The position numbers and the translations under genes were made by a program. This document shows positions 13,701-23,479 of a DNA stretch of 64,000 bases, piece by piece. The notes beneath the pieces were generated by a model. The model had not been told where the DNA came from, did not search any database, and saw only the letters and a list, made by a program, of their open reading frames with translations. The stretch comes from Neospora caninum Liverpool (taxonomy: Eukaryota > Apicomplexa > Conoidasida > Eucoccidiorida > Sarcocystidae), in assembly GCF_000208865.1 (NCBI RefSeq), contig NC_018398.1, positions 2,170,001 to 2,234,000 on the forward strand, in the 5' to 3' direction. How positions within the stretch are numbered: the stretch's first letter is position 1; every line of letters begins with the position of its first letter.

Positions 13701-16700
13701 GAAGACTCACTGAGAGGGGACCGTTGCCGTGCATGCAGGTCCAGGCTGTGTGCATCACGTTGGCTCGTCTCGCCTCGTGAAACCCGTAAACAAGTGCTGA
13801 CCGCGCTAACTCTCTCTCTGTATATATGTATATATATGTATATTTATTCGTCTGTGTTTATATGTATGTCTATATCTATCGGCGTCTTTCGCTCTACGGA
13901 ACTAGGTGCACTGCTGCCACTAAGCGTTTCTTTGGAGCTGCAAATTGATTTGTGGACCGACGCATGTGCAAATATCGCGATTTTTGTCGAGTTGTCTCTG
14001 TCGCGCCCTCAGGTCTGAAGGCGTGGAGGGATGGTGCTTTGTGAGCTTCGCGCTTCACCCGGGCGTCACCCTGGTGGGCGACGGGATTTACGTAAACAGT
14101 TCGCCTGCATGTTGGAGTCATCTCAGCATGTGCGTGCCGGCAAATGTGTCTGCACATCTCTCGAGAATCCGTTGTCCCTGGCTCGTTTTGCTGTTCTTGT
14201 CTGCCTAGGATTCGCTTCTTCATCCGAGTCAGCGGGCGCAAGCGTCGACATCTCTCTGGAACCTGCGTTTCAGCTGCACGATTCAGTCCGAGTCGCATCT
14301 CCAGGTTCTCACTAAGTGGGTGGGCGAGGCAGTGGAAATGCTCGCGAACAAACATGCGATCTACCACAACGAGTTTCCATACAACTTCCAGTTTGAGAGG
14401 ATCGCCTACGTCGTGGAGGTATGGCCTGTTCCTTTGTTCATGTTTGCGTCGGTGCTTCGCGAAATGCTGCCACATTAGGGTGCGCGGCTCCCCTCTTCCT
14501 CTTCCGGTTCGGACTCGCCCGCTGGATGCACGCTTTGTACGCCTGGTATGGCTGACACTGGACTCTTTTCTAGTTGAACTGCTACTGATGGGGCAGGCTG
14601 TACGCTCGGAGCAGGTACAATTGCGAACATGGAAATAATTGTGAACAGAAAACGCCAGAACAAGTGCTATCCCGGCGCCGCACCGAGGCCCGGAGAGGCG
14701 TATCCACCGCACCGTTTTCACTGCGCCCAATGACGCGCGTCAAACACACACACATACACAAGGCCTCGGGCGTGGGGGCGTGTGCCTCTTTACATGTGCA
14801 CGTTTGTAGCCTCACACCTTTGCTTGTCTGTGTGGTGCGATGACAGGTGTACCTCCGTCTGAACAAAGTGGAAAGAACGTACGCCACGTGCGACATGTGT
14901 CGCCAGGCGATACGTTTTCCTCTTCTTGTTCCTTGTCCGGCTCTGCACTTGCTGTGCACGGAGTGTCTCTTCCCGCAAATCTTCTCCGAAAACGTAAGTG
15001 CTTCCACCGAAAGGTTTCGCTCTTGGCCCTCTGCACAGCTCGGTGCCGCGTCCACCTGGTTCCTCCGGTCCCCCCCTATGGGCTGCGTATGTGCTGTCCA
15101 AGCCGGCGCGCGTCGACACCCCAGCCTTTCTCTCTTGTGCTCGCCTTTGCTCACTTTTCTGCCAGGCGCCGCGATCCCCGTCTCTGGATTCGCGTTCGCG
15201 CCTGCGTTTGTGGTGCGTTTCTGCCACAGCTTTGCCGGCGCCCGCCGCTGCGCCACTGCCCGCTGTGTTGGCCGCATGCACCGATCAATGCAGACTTCTT
15301 CGACCGCCTGCAGCCTCCAGTGGAACACAACACGACCTTCGACTGGCCGTTCAAGTTCACTCGCGGCGCACGAGCAAATGCGGAGTTAGACAGGCGGTCC
15401 CTCATTTTCCGGAACCAGCAGTCAGCTCGGCGAGGTCGGCAGGAAGGCAGCCGAGACGTGGCCGAAAGCGCGGCTAGCCGAGCGGCCGGGTCGGCGGGGC
15501 TGTTTTCCGCGTGCACTCCAACGGGGGCTCTCGACCCAACTGGGGGCGATGACGGCGAAACCCTGGTGATGGAAGTGGACGTCTTTCGGCCTTCTGGGGC
15601 GGTGTCCCGATCGCCATTGTCTTCCCGCGGGGCCGCCGCGCCTCTTGCTTCCCCTGCCTCGGGGCTGGGGCTCGACCGCGTCGGAGACAGAGCCGGCGAG
15701 AGACCGCGGAGCGGCGTGGAAGGCACGCGGAGGGCGATGGAAGAGGAGCGGCCGATCGGTGAATCGACGCGCGCACAGAGGGGAACAGGCGGCGAAGGCG
15801 CAGAGACAGCGCTTCGAAGTTTGCTTCCGGCTGCCTCCGTGACGTCTGCTCCGCACCTGGTGGAAAGAGTGAAAGAGAAAAGGTCGTTTCGCGCGTCAGC
15901 AGAGACAATGCGCATCGTCAGGCAATGGTTCGCCGATGGCGAGCGTGCACACTCGAGAGACGACGCGTTTGCGTTTCTCCGGACAGACGGCTTTCCTGTC
16001 TCGTCGGCCACCAGAGGCAGTCACCTCGCCACTGCGCGGGAGGCTCTTCGCGGCAAGCCGACTCCGGAGGCAGGTGGAGACACCCAGCCGGAACAGGCGA
16101 GAGACTCGCTCATGGGACCTTTTCCGGCCTCGTCCGCCTCTGCCTCGACCCCAACAGCGCCTCCTGTGTCTTGGCCGTCCGCAGGCTCGCAGGGCGCAGG
16201 CACCTTCTCGTCGGTAGTAACGCCTCTGCGGGATTCCAGACGCATCGCCAATGACCGCGCGGACTCGACGCTCGGAGCGTCTGCGAGGTTTGGATTGGAC
16301 GACCTGGCAGGGAGCGTCGAGGGGGGAGGAAGTGATGCGCCTGGGAAACGCGAGAGAGACACCGAAAAAGGCAGCATCTATCCTCGGTACATCGACGTCG
16401 AAGATGCCTTTGCGTACGATTTCAGTGAGGCAAAGGACGATGGGGGAGAACTGAAGAAAGTGCAGTCGCCGTTCACGAGTCGCCGGCTCGCGTCTTCGCC
16501 TTCGGGCTCGCGGGCGCTCCTGACGTCTTCGAGGAAAGTCAGCTTGCGGGCCGCTAACCTGTCTCTCCCCTATTCCTCTGCTTTCTCCCCTGGCCATATC
16601 GCCCTGTCGGATCCGTCGCGGGCGGCCAACAGCCCGTCGGCTCGGGCGCCCTGGACTGGTGGTTCGGCCCTCGCGTCGGCTGTCTCGTCGGCTCGGAGCG

Positions 16701-19046
16701 AGAGTGACTGTCGCGCTGCATGCACCCTGCGGGGAGCGACTGTGGCCGCTCGCCGAGAGGCTACGTTGCTCAGCCTGCTTCTTTCGGGTGGCATGTCAAC
16801 TCGCGAGATTCTCGAGGAGTTTGACGACGCGGAGATTGACGAAGAAGACGCCATATTCTTTAGCTCCAGCAAGAACGTCCTCGTGGTGAGGCGCATCCTG
16901 CACATCATCTACTCCGGAGAGTTCGCGCAGAACAACATCCCGGAGAGCCTCTTGGAGCCTCGCCAAAGACCCCAAATCGATGCGTCTTTCCCTTCGTCGT
17001 GTGCCTTTCCGGGATTCTGGTCTCTTGAAGAGGCGAGCCGGGAGAAAAATCTAGGCAAGAAACCGCGGTTCGCAGACGACGACAGATGCGACACCAGCGG
17101 CGCCTTCCCGCTCTCGACGCCGAGGACAGCGGTCTGTTTCTCATCGTCGCTGTCTCCCTCGAGCTCGCGTCCCTCCTCGGCTTCGTTGCCTCCTCTCTCG
17201 CCTTCCGGCATTCACCTGAGTGTGCGAGACGGGAAAGAAGAGCACGGAGTGGAAGAGACGGGGGGTTCGATGCCGGGGGAAGGGGAAGAGAAACTCCAGA
17301 GGGAAAAGGTTGAGGCTGAGCAACCTACCGCAGCTGAGGCAATACAGCCTGGAAGTGGCGAGACGCTGCAGGATCCCTTCTCTTCGGGCCCCGCGAAGAG
17401 AATGTGTGGCTCTTCTCGTGCTGTTTCGTTTGGGTCTGCCCTGGGGAAGCCAGGTGAAGCGGGAGAGAGGCCTGGCGCTTCCGTCGGTCGCAAAAGCATC
17501 CTGAAGAAGCGGGAGAGAGACGGCACATTCGCGGCGACTCCATGCACAGAGCGGTTGATCAAGCGCTGCCCAAAAATCATTGTGGCGTCTTCCCTATGGG
17601 AAAACCTCTTCCTCCTAGGCTGTTTCCTGGAGAAACACCGCGTGAAATGTTGCCACTTTTACGAGAAGGTGAATCAGGTTTCTCTTACCTCTGCGTCGAT
17701 TCCTGGTGTTTTCCGCCTCGCTCGTCTTGGGGAGAAGCCGCATGTGCGAGAGCAGCCTGCCGCCTGCGTACCGATGCTTTCTTTCTGCCTCCGCTGCCTT
17801 GTCCTCTCCTTCTCCCTGGTCTTCTCCCCCGCACTCTCAGCTTGGCTGTGGTCTCTCGGCTTTCGAGGCGTCCTGTGTGCTTTGCCCCTCCTCGGATTCG
17901 AACCCAACGGAGGGGAACCCGGACGAACCGCTGAAGGACACTTCAGCAGTGCGCCGCGTAAAACGCAGGACGTTTTTCTGCTTGGATTTGCGTCTCGCTC
18001 TTTTGTGTTTCCCCTCGAAAAAGAACGTTCTCTTGGGTCAGTGCCTCCACTTCATTTCCCTCTCGTTTGCCTCTGTGTTTCCTCCAGATGCAGGACAAGA
18101 GAAACCGAGTAGATGCGCTGAAGAGCTTCCAGCAAGACACCGAGACGATGGTCCTGCTGCTCTCCACACAGCTGGGTGCCCACGGCCTTGACCTCAGCTG
18201 CGCATCCCACGTGCTCCTGCCGGATCCTCCCACCGACCCGAATGTGGAACAACAGGTGAACAAAAAGCTGTTTTTGTCCAGTCCTTGTCGCTTCTCACTG
18301 CGACTCCGGGTCTCTTGTCCTTCCGTGATCGCGTACGGAGTGATTCGAGACCGTGCTCATGTGCATGCGTTTCTTTGCTCATGTGCATGCTCAAGCACAC
18401 ACAGACAGAGTGAACCCATGTTCGTGCATTCACATCGTTCCGCTTTCGGGATGAGCTGCAGGAACGAGACCGCCCTTCGGCTGGCGCGAAAACACACCCA
18501 GGTTTCATTTAGCTGCGAGAGCGGAGAAGTGACAAATGGTCGCGCGAAAACGAGAAATTGAAAGTTTTGTGAGGCCCACCCGCTGCTTTACTTCTGCTCG
18601 TAGGTGATATCTCGGGCGCATCGTATGGGAGCATTGCGCGACGTTCATGTGGAAATCTTCATTCTCAAGGATACTGTCGAAGAAACGATTCTTCAGCTTC
18701 GTGGTGTGTGGACGGCATCAGCGTCTGCGGAGGGAGACCAAGGCGGAATGACCACCAAGGTACAACATGCCTTTCCTTTCCCGAGCACGCGTGCCCCCAC
18801 GTCTCCAGAACCCTACCGAGTCACATGGCCCTGCGTGTCTTGACCGTTGGACGCTACGCCTGCACTATAAAGACATATGCATAAACCCAAATAGGGGACA
18901 GCCCCACATGATTCTGTAGGGTATTCAGCTTTCACAGAACAAACCCGCCTTAGTCACAAAGGTTCAGTCGTGTACCTGCCCAGCCAGGTTGTCGTATATG
19001 GATTTAACAATAAATGTGCATATACATACATATGCGTGGTTATAGT

Positions 19047-19079
<33 letters not shown>

Positions 19080-20147
19080 TGCGGTTGAGGGTGCGCATTG
19101 GGGTGGCCCTGCAAAGACTCAGTCTGATTGAAGCATTGTGTCATTTTGACTGCGTGTTGTTCTTGCCTATTGTCTCTACAGGGAACGTGTGGGGTTTCTG
19201 CAAGCAAACAGCCGTTTGTGTTTGGCACGCGAGATCCTCGGGAGTTGCTGATGCGGGAGCGACAAGGGTTCGCAGCGCAAGGGGACACTGAGGGCGATGT
19301 GTCTCCGCCGGTGACTGCGCTCAATGGGGAGAGAACGTCGAGCTCGAGGAGGCGCCTCGGTGGAAAGACGGGCAAGGCCGCGCCGACATGTGGGCCCGAG
19401 GGCACGCACACGCACTTGCGGAAACGAGGGCAGAAAGCCAGTGCCCAAGGAGGCGCTGATACTTCCGACAGGCGTGGAGAGGGAGCGTGTCAAGACGACG
19501 CGCCTGCCTCCGCGGACGAACCTCTTTTTTTCGACACGAGCAGGAATGGTAAGTAGCAGGGAGTTTCGAATTGTTTCTCTGTCCACACGGCGTGTATTAC
19601 CCGCTCTTACTCTTCTCTCGTGCACCAGGGTAGGTGAATATCGAGATGAGCCTATAGAGAGATGTCCACAGCTGCGCAGGGGCGCGCACCCATGTTGGGA
19701 CGGAAATGGGGTCTTTCCCACAGGCTAGCGGCGTGGAGTGAGAATAGCGGCACACAGAGTTCACTGCGGGCAGCATCTGACCGAAATCTAGCAATATGTA
19801 TATATGTATATATATAAATAATATAGAGAGGGATAGATAGGTGTATTGATGTATGCAGACATGAGATGCCGCATTGGCTCTTAACATCGGTTTGGAAGTG
19901 CGCGACTTTCTATCGTTGTTCTTCGTTCGCTGTTGGTGTGCCTCTGGCTCCAGGATCTCAGTCGCCCTCTCCCCCTTCGTGGACAGAACGCGTCGCCTGC
20001 CGCAAGGGTAGTGGCCCGATGGGCTCTCAGCCGAACTGGCGGGAAATGCACGATGAGGCTGTCGGCTTGGGCGAGGGCCTTCAAAAACAGACAGAGTACT
20101 TGCTCAGAACGCTCCGCACAATTCGGAGACCAGCATTCTCTGAGTAA
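4003..20147 (+). CDS. F-box / SNF2-family helicase / RING-finger protein
   Basis: Predicted nuclear Swi2/Snf2 ATPase that also carries an F-box-like helix and a RING finger, so probably a chromatin or DNA-repair remodeller with ubiquitin-ligase capacity. Exons: 4003-4601, 5510-8214, 8569-8834, 9350-9568, 10321-11115, 11477-12108, 12550-12665, 13424-13695, 14209-14418, 14847-14993, 15230-17668, 18088-18255, 18604-18759, 19182-19548, 19954-20147; 9,285 nt, about 3,094 residues. Order of domains: F-box-like (about 438-475), Walker A DDPGLGKT (about 983), motif Ia near 1499, DEGH (1715-1718), LTGTP (about 1742), RING (1953-2000), a roughly 750-residue insert, helicase C (about 2766-2880). The RING sits inside the ATPase as in Rad5/HLTF. 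The F-box, together with a segment reading SLLHPSQ...LRFSC just before the RING, points to the plant At3g54460 type. ATG 4003 follows an in-frame TGA at 3982. All phases agree. The first exon is the least certain part. Confidence 0.88.
4724..4797 (+). repeat. (CTAT)n microsatellite, intron 1
   Basis: About 18 nearly perfect copies of CTAT lie in the predicted first intron (4602-5509). The rest of that 908-base intron shows no other recognisable feature. Confidence 0.95.
6141..6190 (+). repeat. Coding TTC/CTT triplet repeat (poly-Ser tract)
   Basis: A 50-base uninterrupted TTC-type repeat is read in the TCT frame as about 16 consecutive serines just before the F-box-like helix. It is a pyrimidine tract followed by an AG at 6219-6220, so it could also act as a 3' splice signal. 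The frame is open throughout, so I keep it as coding; cDNA would decide. Confidence 0.85.
6222..6335 (+). other. F-box-like motif
   Basis: Residues from about 438 read LTHEALHMLLAFLDPASLA followed by SFGTTNWSHFL. This is the usual F-box layout: a Leu-Pro-type start (here Leu-Thr), a hydrophobic helix with a central L..LD.ASL core, then a short helix with Trp. F-boxes bind Skp1 in SCF ubiquitin ligases. The canonical LP is missing, so the call rests on pattern plus the presence of an F-box in the plant homologue with the same downstream SNF2-RING-SNF2 order. A HQ...LLWL..RE block (from about 6519) follows, typical of the start of Rad5-type SNF2 domains. Confidence 0.55.
9721..9780. repeat. (TA)n tract flanked by an 18-bp direct repeat, intron 4
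   Basis: About 26 bases of TA (9736-9761) lie between two copies of CTCCCATCTATACAAATA (9721-9738 and 9763-9780). The arrangement fits slippage or duplication around a microsatellite and lies in the intron 9569-10320. No open frame of an element is present. Confidence 0.85.
10663..10710 (+). repeat. 24-bp coding tandem repeat
   Basis: Two perfect copies of a 24-base unit (10663-10686, 10687-10710) encode ASAPLPSR twice inside a low-complexity, acidic and Arg-rich insert of the helicase. The insert separates motif I from motif Ia. Confidence 0.9.
11281..11298 (+). repeat. G18 homopolymer, intron 5
   Basis: Eighteen consecutive G residues lie in the intron 11116-11476. Length may be inaccurate because such runs are error-prone in sequencing. 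Confidence 0.9.
12330..12431. repeat. TA/TG-rich low-complexity tract, intron 6
   Basis: Interrupted TATATA and TGTATA runs make up this part of the intron 12109-12549. Nothing else is recognisable in it. Confidence 0.8.
13302..13368. repeat. TA/TGTA low-complexity tract, intron 7
   Basis: Interrupted TATATG/TATA runs near the 3' end of the 758-base intron 12666-13423. The remainder of that intron holds open frames on the plus strand, but joining exon 6 directly to exon 8 keeps phase and restores the SNF2 domain, so no exon is needed there. Confidence 0.8.
14889..15268 (+). other. RING-type zinc finger (split by one intron)
   Basis: Exon 14847-14993 supplies CDMC, then PCPALHLLCTEC; exon 15230-17668 supplies HCPLC. 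Joined, this gives C-X2-C, a Cys, His and C-X2-C in the middle, then C-X2-C, the C3HC4 RING layout (about residues 1953-2000). In Rad5/HLTF/SHPRH proteins the RING between the two ATPase lobes recruits a ubiquitin E2. The preceding exon 14209-14418 contains DSLLHPSQ and LRFSC, a block I also recall just upstream of the RING in the plant F-box SNF2 protein. Confidence 0.85.
15290..17560 (+). other. ~750-residue low-complexity insert between RING and helicase C
   Basis: Nearly the whole 2.4-kb exon 15230-17668 encodes Ser/Ala/Arg/Glu/Gly-rich sequence without a recognised fold. One more ordered patch near 16790-16930 (STREILEEFDDAEIDEEDAI, then VLVVRRILHIIYSG) could be a helical linker. In the usual Rad5-like proteins this interval is far shorter. 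Such insertions are common in coccidian proteins. Confidence 0.8.
17561..18759 (+). other. SNF2 helicase C-terminal lobe (spliced)
   Basis: CPKIIVASSLWENLFLLGCF ends exon 11 (motif IV region). Exon 18088-18255 gives MVLLLSTQLGAHGLDLSCAS, then HVLLPDPPTDP (motif V). Exon 18604-18759 gives VISRAHRMGALRDVHV (motif VI, ..Q.IsRAHRiGq..), then EIFILKDTVEE. All three are in phase 0. The motif VI arginines expected for ATP hydrolysis are present. Confidence 0.88.
19046..19079. repeat. (TA)n microsatellite, intron 13
   Basis: Almost pure TA run in the intron 18760-19181. Confidence 0.9.
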
Positions 20148-23100
20148 AGTGAAGTGATCTAAGTGAAGGCAGCGAGAACAACGTACAGTAGGGGTTCCCA
20201 CTGCAATGCCCAGAGACACTGTCAACTAACAGGTTTAAATGCGCCGCGTAGGTTTATCGGGAAGTCGTATACACATGATCATGCAACGATTCCAAGCGAG
20301 AGTGTCCTGGGTACCAGCGGTTTCATTTGCATGCGCAGGGAAACAGTGAGGGGGACTCGAGGTTTGAAGGAGCAAACTCCACCGCAGCGTCCTTAGTACG
20401 TTCATAGAAATTAGCCATGCCACGCGTGCCGGCGTGTGGGAAAAGGCGCATGCTCTCGTAAGACTAGATGACACCACTCCTTCGGGGACCACTGGGAAGT
20501 AATGGCCTCGGGTCAACAGTTCGGAGGTGCGGACTCCGAAAGCATTTGGTTTCTGATGATCAGCAGCCGTGAAAGATTATTGATCGCGATGTCAAAACCC
20601 TTTATACGACTATCTCAAAAGATTGGGTTTCCAAAATGTGGTAGGACAGCCTTCCGGTGAAGTCCAACACAACACAGCTTCTGATCGGTCGCCACAGCAT
20701 AAACGGCGATTCAGATGCTCCGTGGGGAAATGAAGCTTCTGTGAGTAGCAGCGCTTTCGCCTCCAAGCGGCAATTCGATTAGGGAGTGGATACAGTGCTG
20801 ACGCAAGGCCGTTTGGTAAACAAACTGGAAGCGAAGCCGCACGTGGAGGTTCAGTCCGCGATGATGACTCGTCTGCTGCTCTAGAGTATGAGATGTGAAC
20901 GGGCCGTTCCAAGCAATCACTGAAATAAACTGCTGTTCCTTCCATGGTTGTCTCTCCGATTAATTTCCACACTGCAACCTACGGACGGGAACCGGAAAGA
21001 GGCGGGGCCCGTTCCCCCGATCTCGCGTGTTTGCGTTCTCGAGTTTAACGGGGGAGAAGCGGGGTGGACGGAAGAAGTTGGTAGCTGAGCAGGCCGAATG
21101 GGGAAGAGGAGAAAAGGGTGAAACACTGATGCACGGATTTCGTGTGGCATCGCCTCCTTCGTTCGCGTCTGGCACACGGTACTTTTTTTCGGCAGCAGCA
21201 GGGAAAACGGGCGGAGTCTAGGGAACTTTAAGGTGGCGATCTCTGAGTCGTCCACTAATTGCCACATCCGCTGAACCACAGACACTCACGCGCGTCACTT
21301 GACGAAGGGTTTATTGGGTACAGAGAGGAGGGCGGGCTGGGAGCCTCTGGCGGAAAAGGCGTTAGGCGACGCTTTTTGCAGTGTATTTGTGGACGGCTCT
21401 TATAAACGCCAGCGCATATGAAGAGGCCGCAGCGTCTTACCAAAAGGTTGTATATAGAAAAGTGCTTTGTTTGTTGAACGCTGCTTCCTGGTTCCGGCCT
21501 GCACCTGTGACGACTCCTTGGCTTACCGATACAGCGACATGCATCCCGTCACACGAGTATTTCACTGGATTATCGTCACGCTTGTGCTTCTAAACACATG
21601 CTTGCGATGTGGATTGCGGGGCCCTTTGTTTGTGCGATGACGTGAGCGTACTTTGGCATTCTCATCTACGAAACAGACGCTGACGGCTGCATGGGAGTGC
21701 GTGCAGGTGACTGAAAACTAGTTGAAACTGAGTTCGTCGCTTGAGAGGGAAGCGCTGGGTCCGATTCCTCCTGCTGGTCGCCTTTGGCTTGCTCGGTTCT
21801 TCCTTGCTTTTCCACTCTCCCGCGTTCCCACTTTGTTGGTCCGGTTTCCTTCAGTCATCCTCTCCCACAGACGACAAGCTAAAACTGGCTCCTCTGACTC
21901 GCACAGCAAACCACTCAGTCACCGCTGTATATATTGCTCGAGTCCGTACACAAAAGCGTACGCCAAGCAAATCGACTTCGGGTCTTTTGAACGAGAGAGA
22001 CCGGAGCCTTTTTTCATATGAAAGCTCACGCGCTATTGTGACGCAGCATTTTGCCCGCCGTTATTGACGGTAACTTGCCCGGATTTTGACGGGGACTTGC
22101 GTTGCCGTCGTCCTACTTTCTTTGGGACTGCTGTGTGCTTCTGAGTCTTTCTTGGGCAGCCGGTCTTGGGTCCCACAGCCACCTTTTCTCCCTCCCGAAT
22201 CGCGTTTCTTTCTCTTTCCACCCTTTCTCGTGAATCTCTAGGTGGAAAGCCAACACTCGGAGCAGCTGTTTTTCACAATTCCTGCCAGCGGGATATGTGC
22301 AAAAAATCAGCGGCTGACTCCGCGGCCGCTCTTCGTGCTGCATTTATTGTTTCAGATCCTCCGTTCTCTCCAAACACTTTCGCCTCGCGCCGTTTGCTCT
22401 CTCTGGAACGGCTGCAGTTCCACGACAGACATACTACTGCCGTGTTTTTTCGAATTGTAGTGTCAAATTGTGCCCCACCGCGCTGTCGCTCGCTGCCGTT
22501 TTTCGCATGCGTTGAGCGCATTTATGTACGAAGTGTGTAGCTTTTCCGCGGTATGAGCGCTCGCCGCTTGAACCGTGTCCTAGCGAGGAACGGGCTTCTG
22601 TAATGCCAGATGAGTGGATTTTGTATAGTGAGACTCTTCCTCTCTTCTATATCCTCGTTTTGCTTCCTTCTGTTAGGCCGATATTCGCTGAGTGAACTCT
22701 AGCGCGGGCAGGTTCGCTGCAGGCTCCCGCGCATTTCGAGCCGCCGTCGAACTTCGTCGCGGCCTCTTGTTGACACTTAAGAGCGCCTGCTTGTTTGCCT
22801 CTTCTGGCGCGAGTTTTCCACAAACGACCGTCAATGATAGCGCATTTCGTTTCGCATTTTCGGGCAAGGCGACAAGATCCTTAGTTGTTGCGTTCACGTC
22901 TGCATCCCCTTCTGTCTTCATGTGGTTCGCTTCCAGGGTCCGTCGCTTGGCTCCGGGCACCTGCGCTGCAAGAACCGTTTGTGTCTCTCGTTCCGACTAC
23001 AGAGCGTTATCTTTTCCGGATTTTTTTTGGCGATCCCGACTTTTCCCCCCGCCCTATGTATTGCCTTTCTTTATTTTCGCTGGCGACCTGTATCGAGGGC

Positions 23101-23479
23101 TATGGTGAACGGCACGGGGACGGCGACACCGGCGTATGCAGCCAAGCACCATTCCCTCCCGTCCACCCTTCGTCGCACCCCTTTCCGTTCCTCCTCTTTC
23201 AGTTCCTCCTCTTTCCGTTCCTCCCCTTTCCGTTCCGGTGTTTTGCGCTATCTTTCGGAAACCGGGTGCCGCCGTCGCTTGCCCTAGCGTCCTTCTCTCG
23301 CCGACTTGCCGCGCTCCCTCAGATGCGACGCCTATGGGGCACGCGGTCCGGTGACAGCGGCGGGACTTACCTTCTGTCTTGGCACCCCGAAGCACGGCCC
23401 CTTCGGACGCTTCCGTCCACGTCGCCCTCGCCTCTCCCGCGGCTTCTTCCTCCCCCTGTCTCGCTCCCGTTTTTCTGGC
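20148..23479. other. Intergenic region between the two plus-strand genes
   Basis: I see no gene. The first part should hold the 3' UTR of the F-box/SNF2/RING gene, and the last 1-2 kb should be promoter and 5' UTR of the PIP kinase gene. The interval about 22000-23450 is pyrimidine-rich on the plus strand, as is usual before Toxoplasma start sites, and has a GCATGC at about 22506. Open frames of 70-220 codons occur on both strands but overlap in several frames and match nothing I recognise. A 5' UTR intron ending at the AG before 23324 is possible. Confidence 0.5.
23181..23236 (+). repeat. 15-bp pyrimidine tandem repeat upstream of the PIP kinase gene
   Basis: About 3.7 copies of CTTTCCGTTCCTCCT-type units, with single-base differences, lie some 245 bases before ATG 23480. 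They sit within the presumed 5' UTR or promoter. Confidence 0.85.

Noticed and set aside
17880..17920. GGGTTCGAATCC on the minus strand, resembling a tRNA T-loop
   Set aside because: The flanking five-base T-stem does not pair and no acceptor or anticodon stem fits; it lies in an intron.
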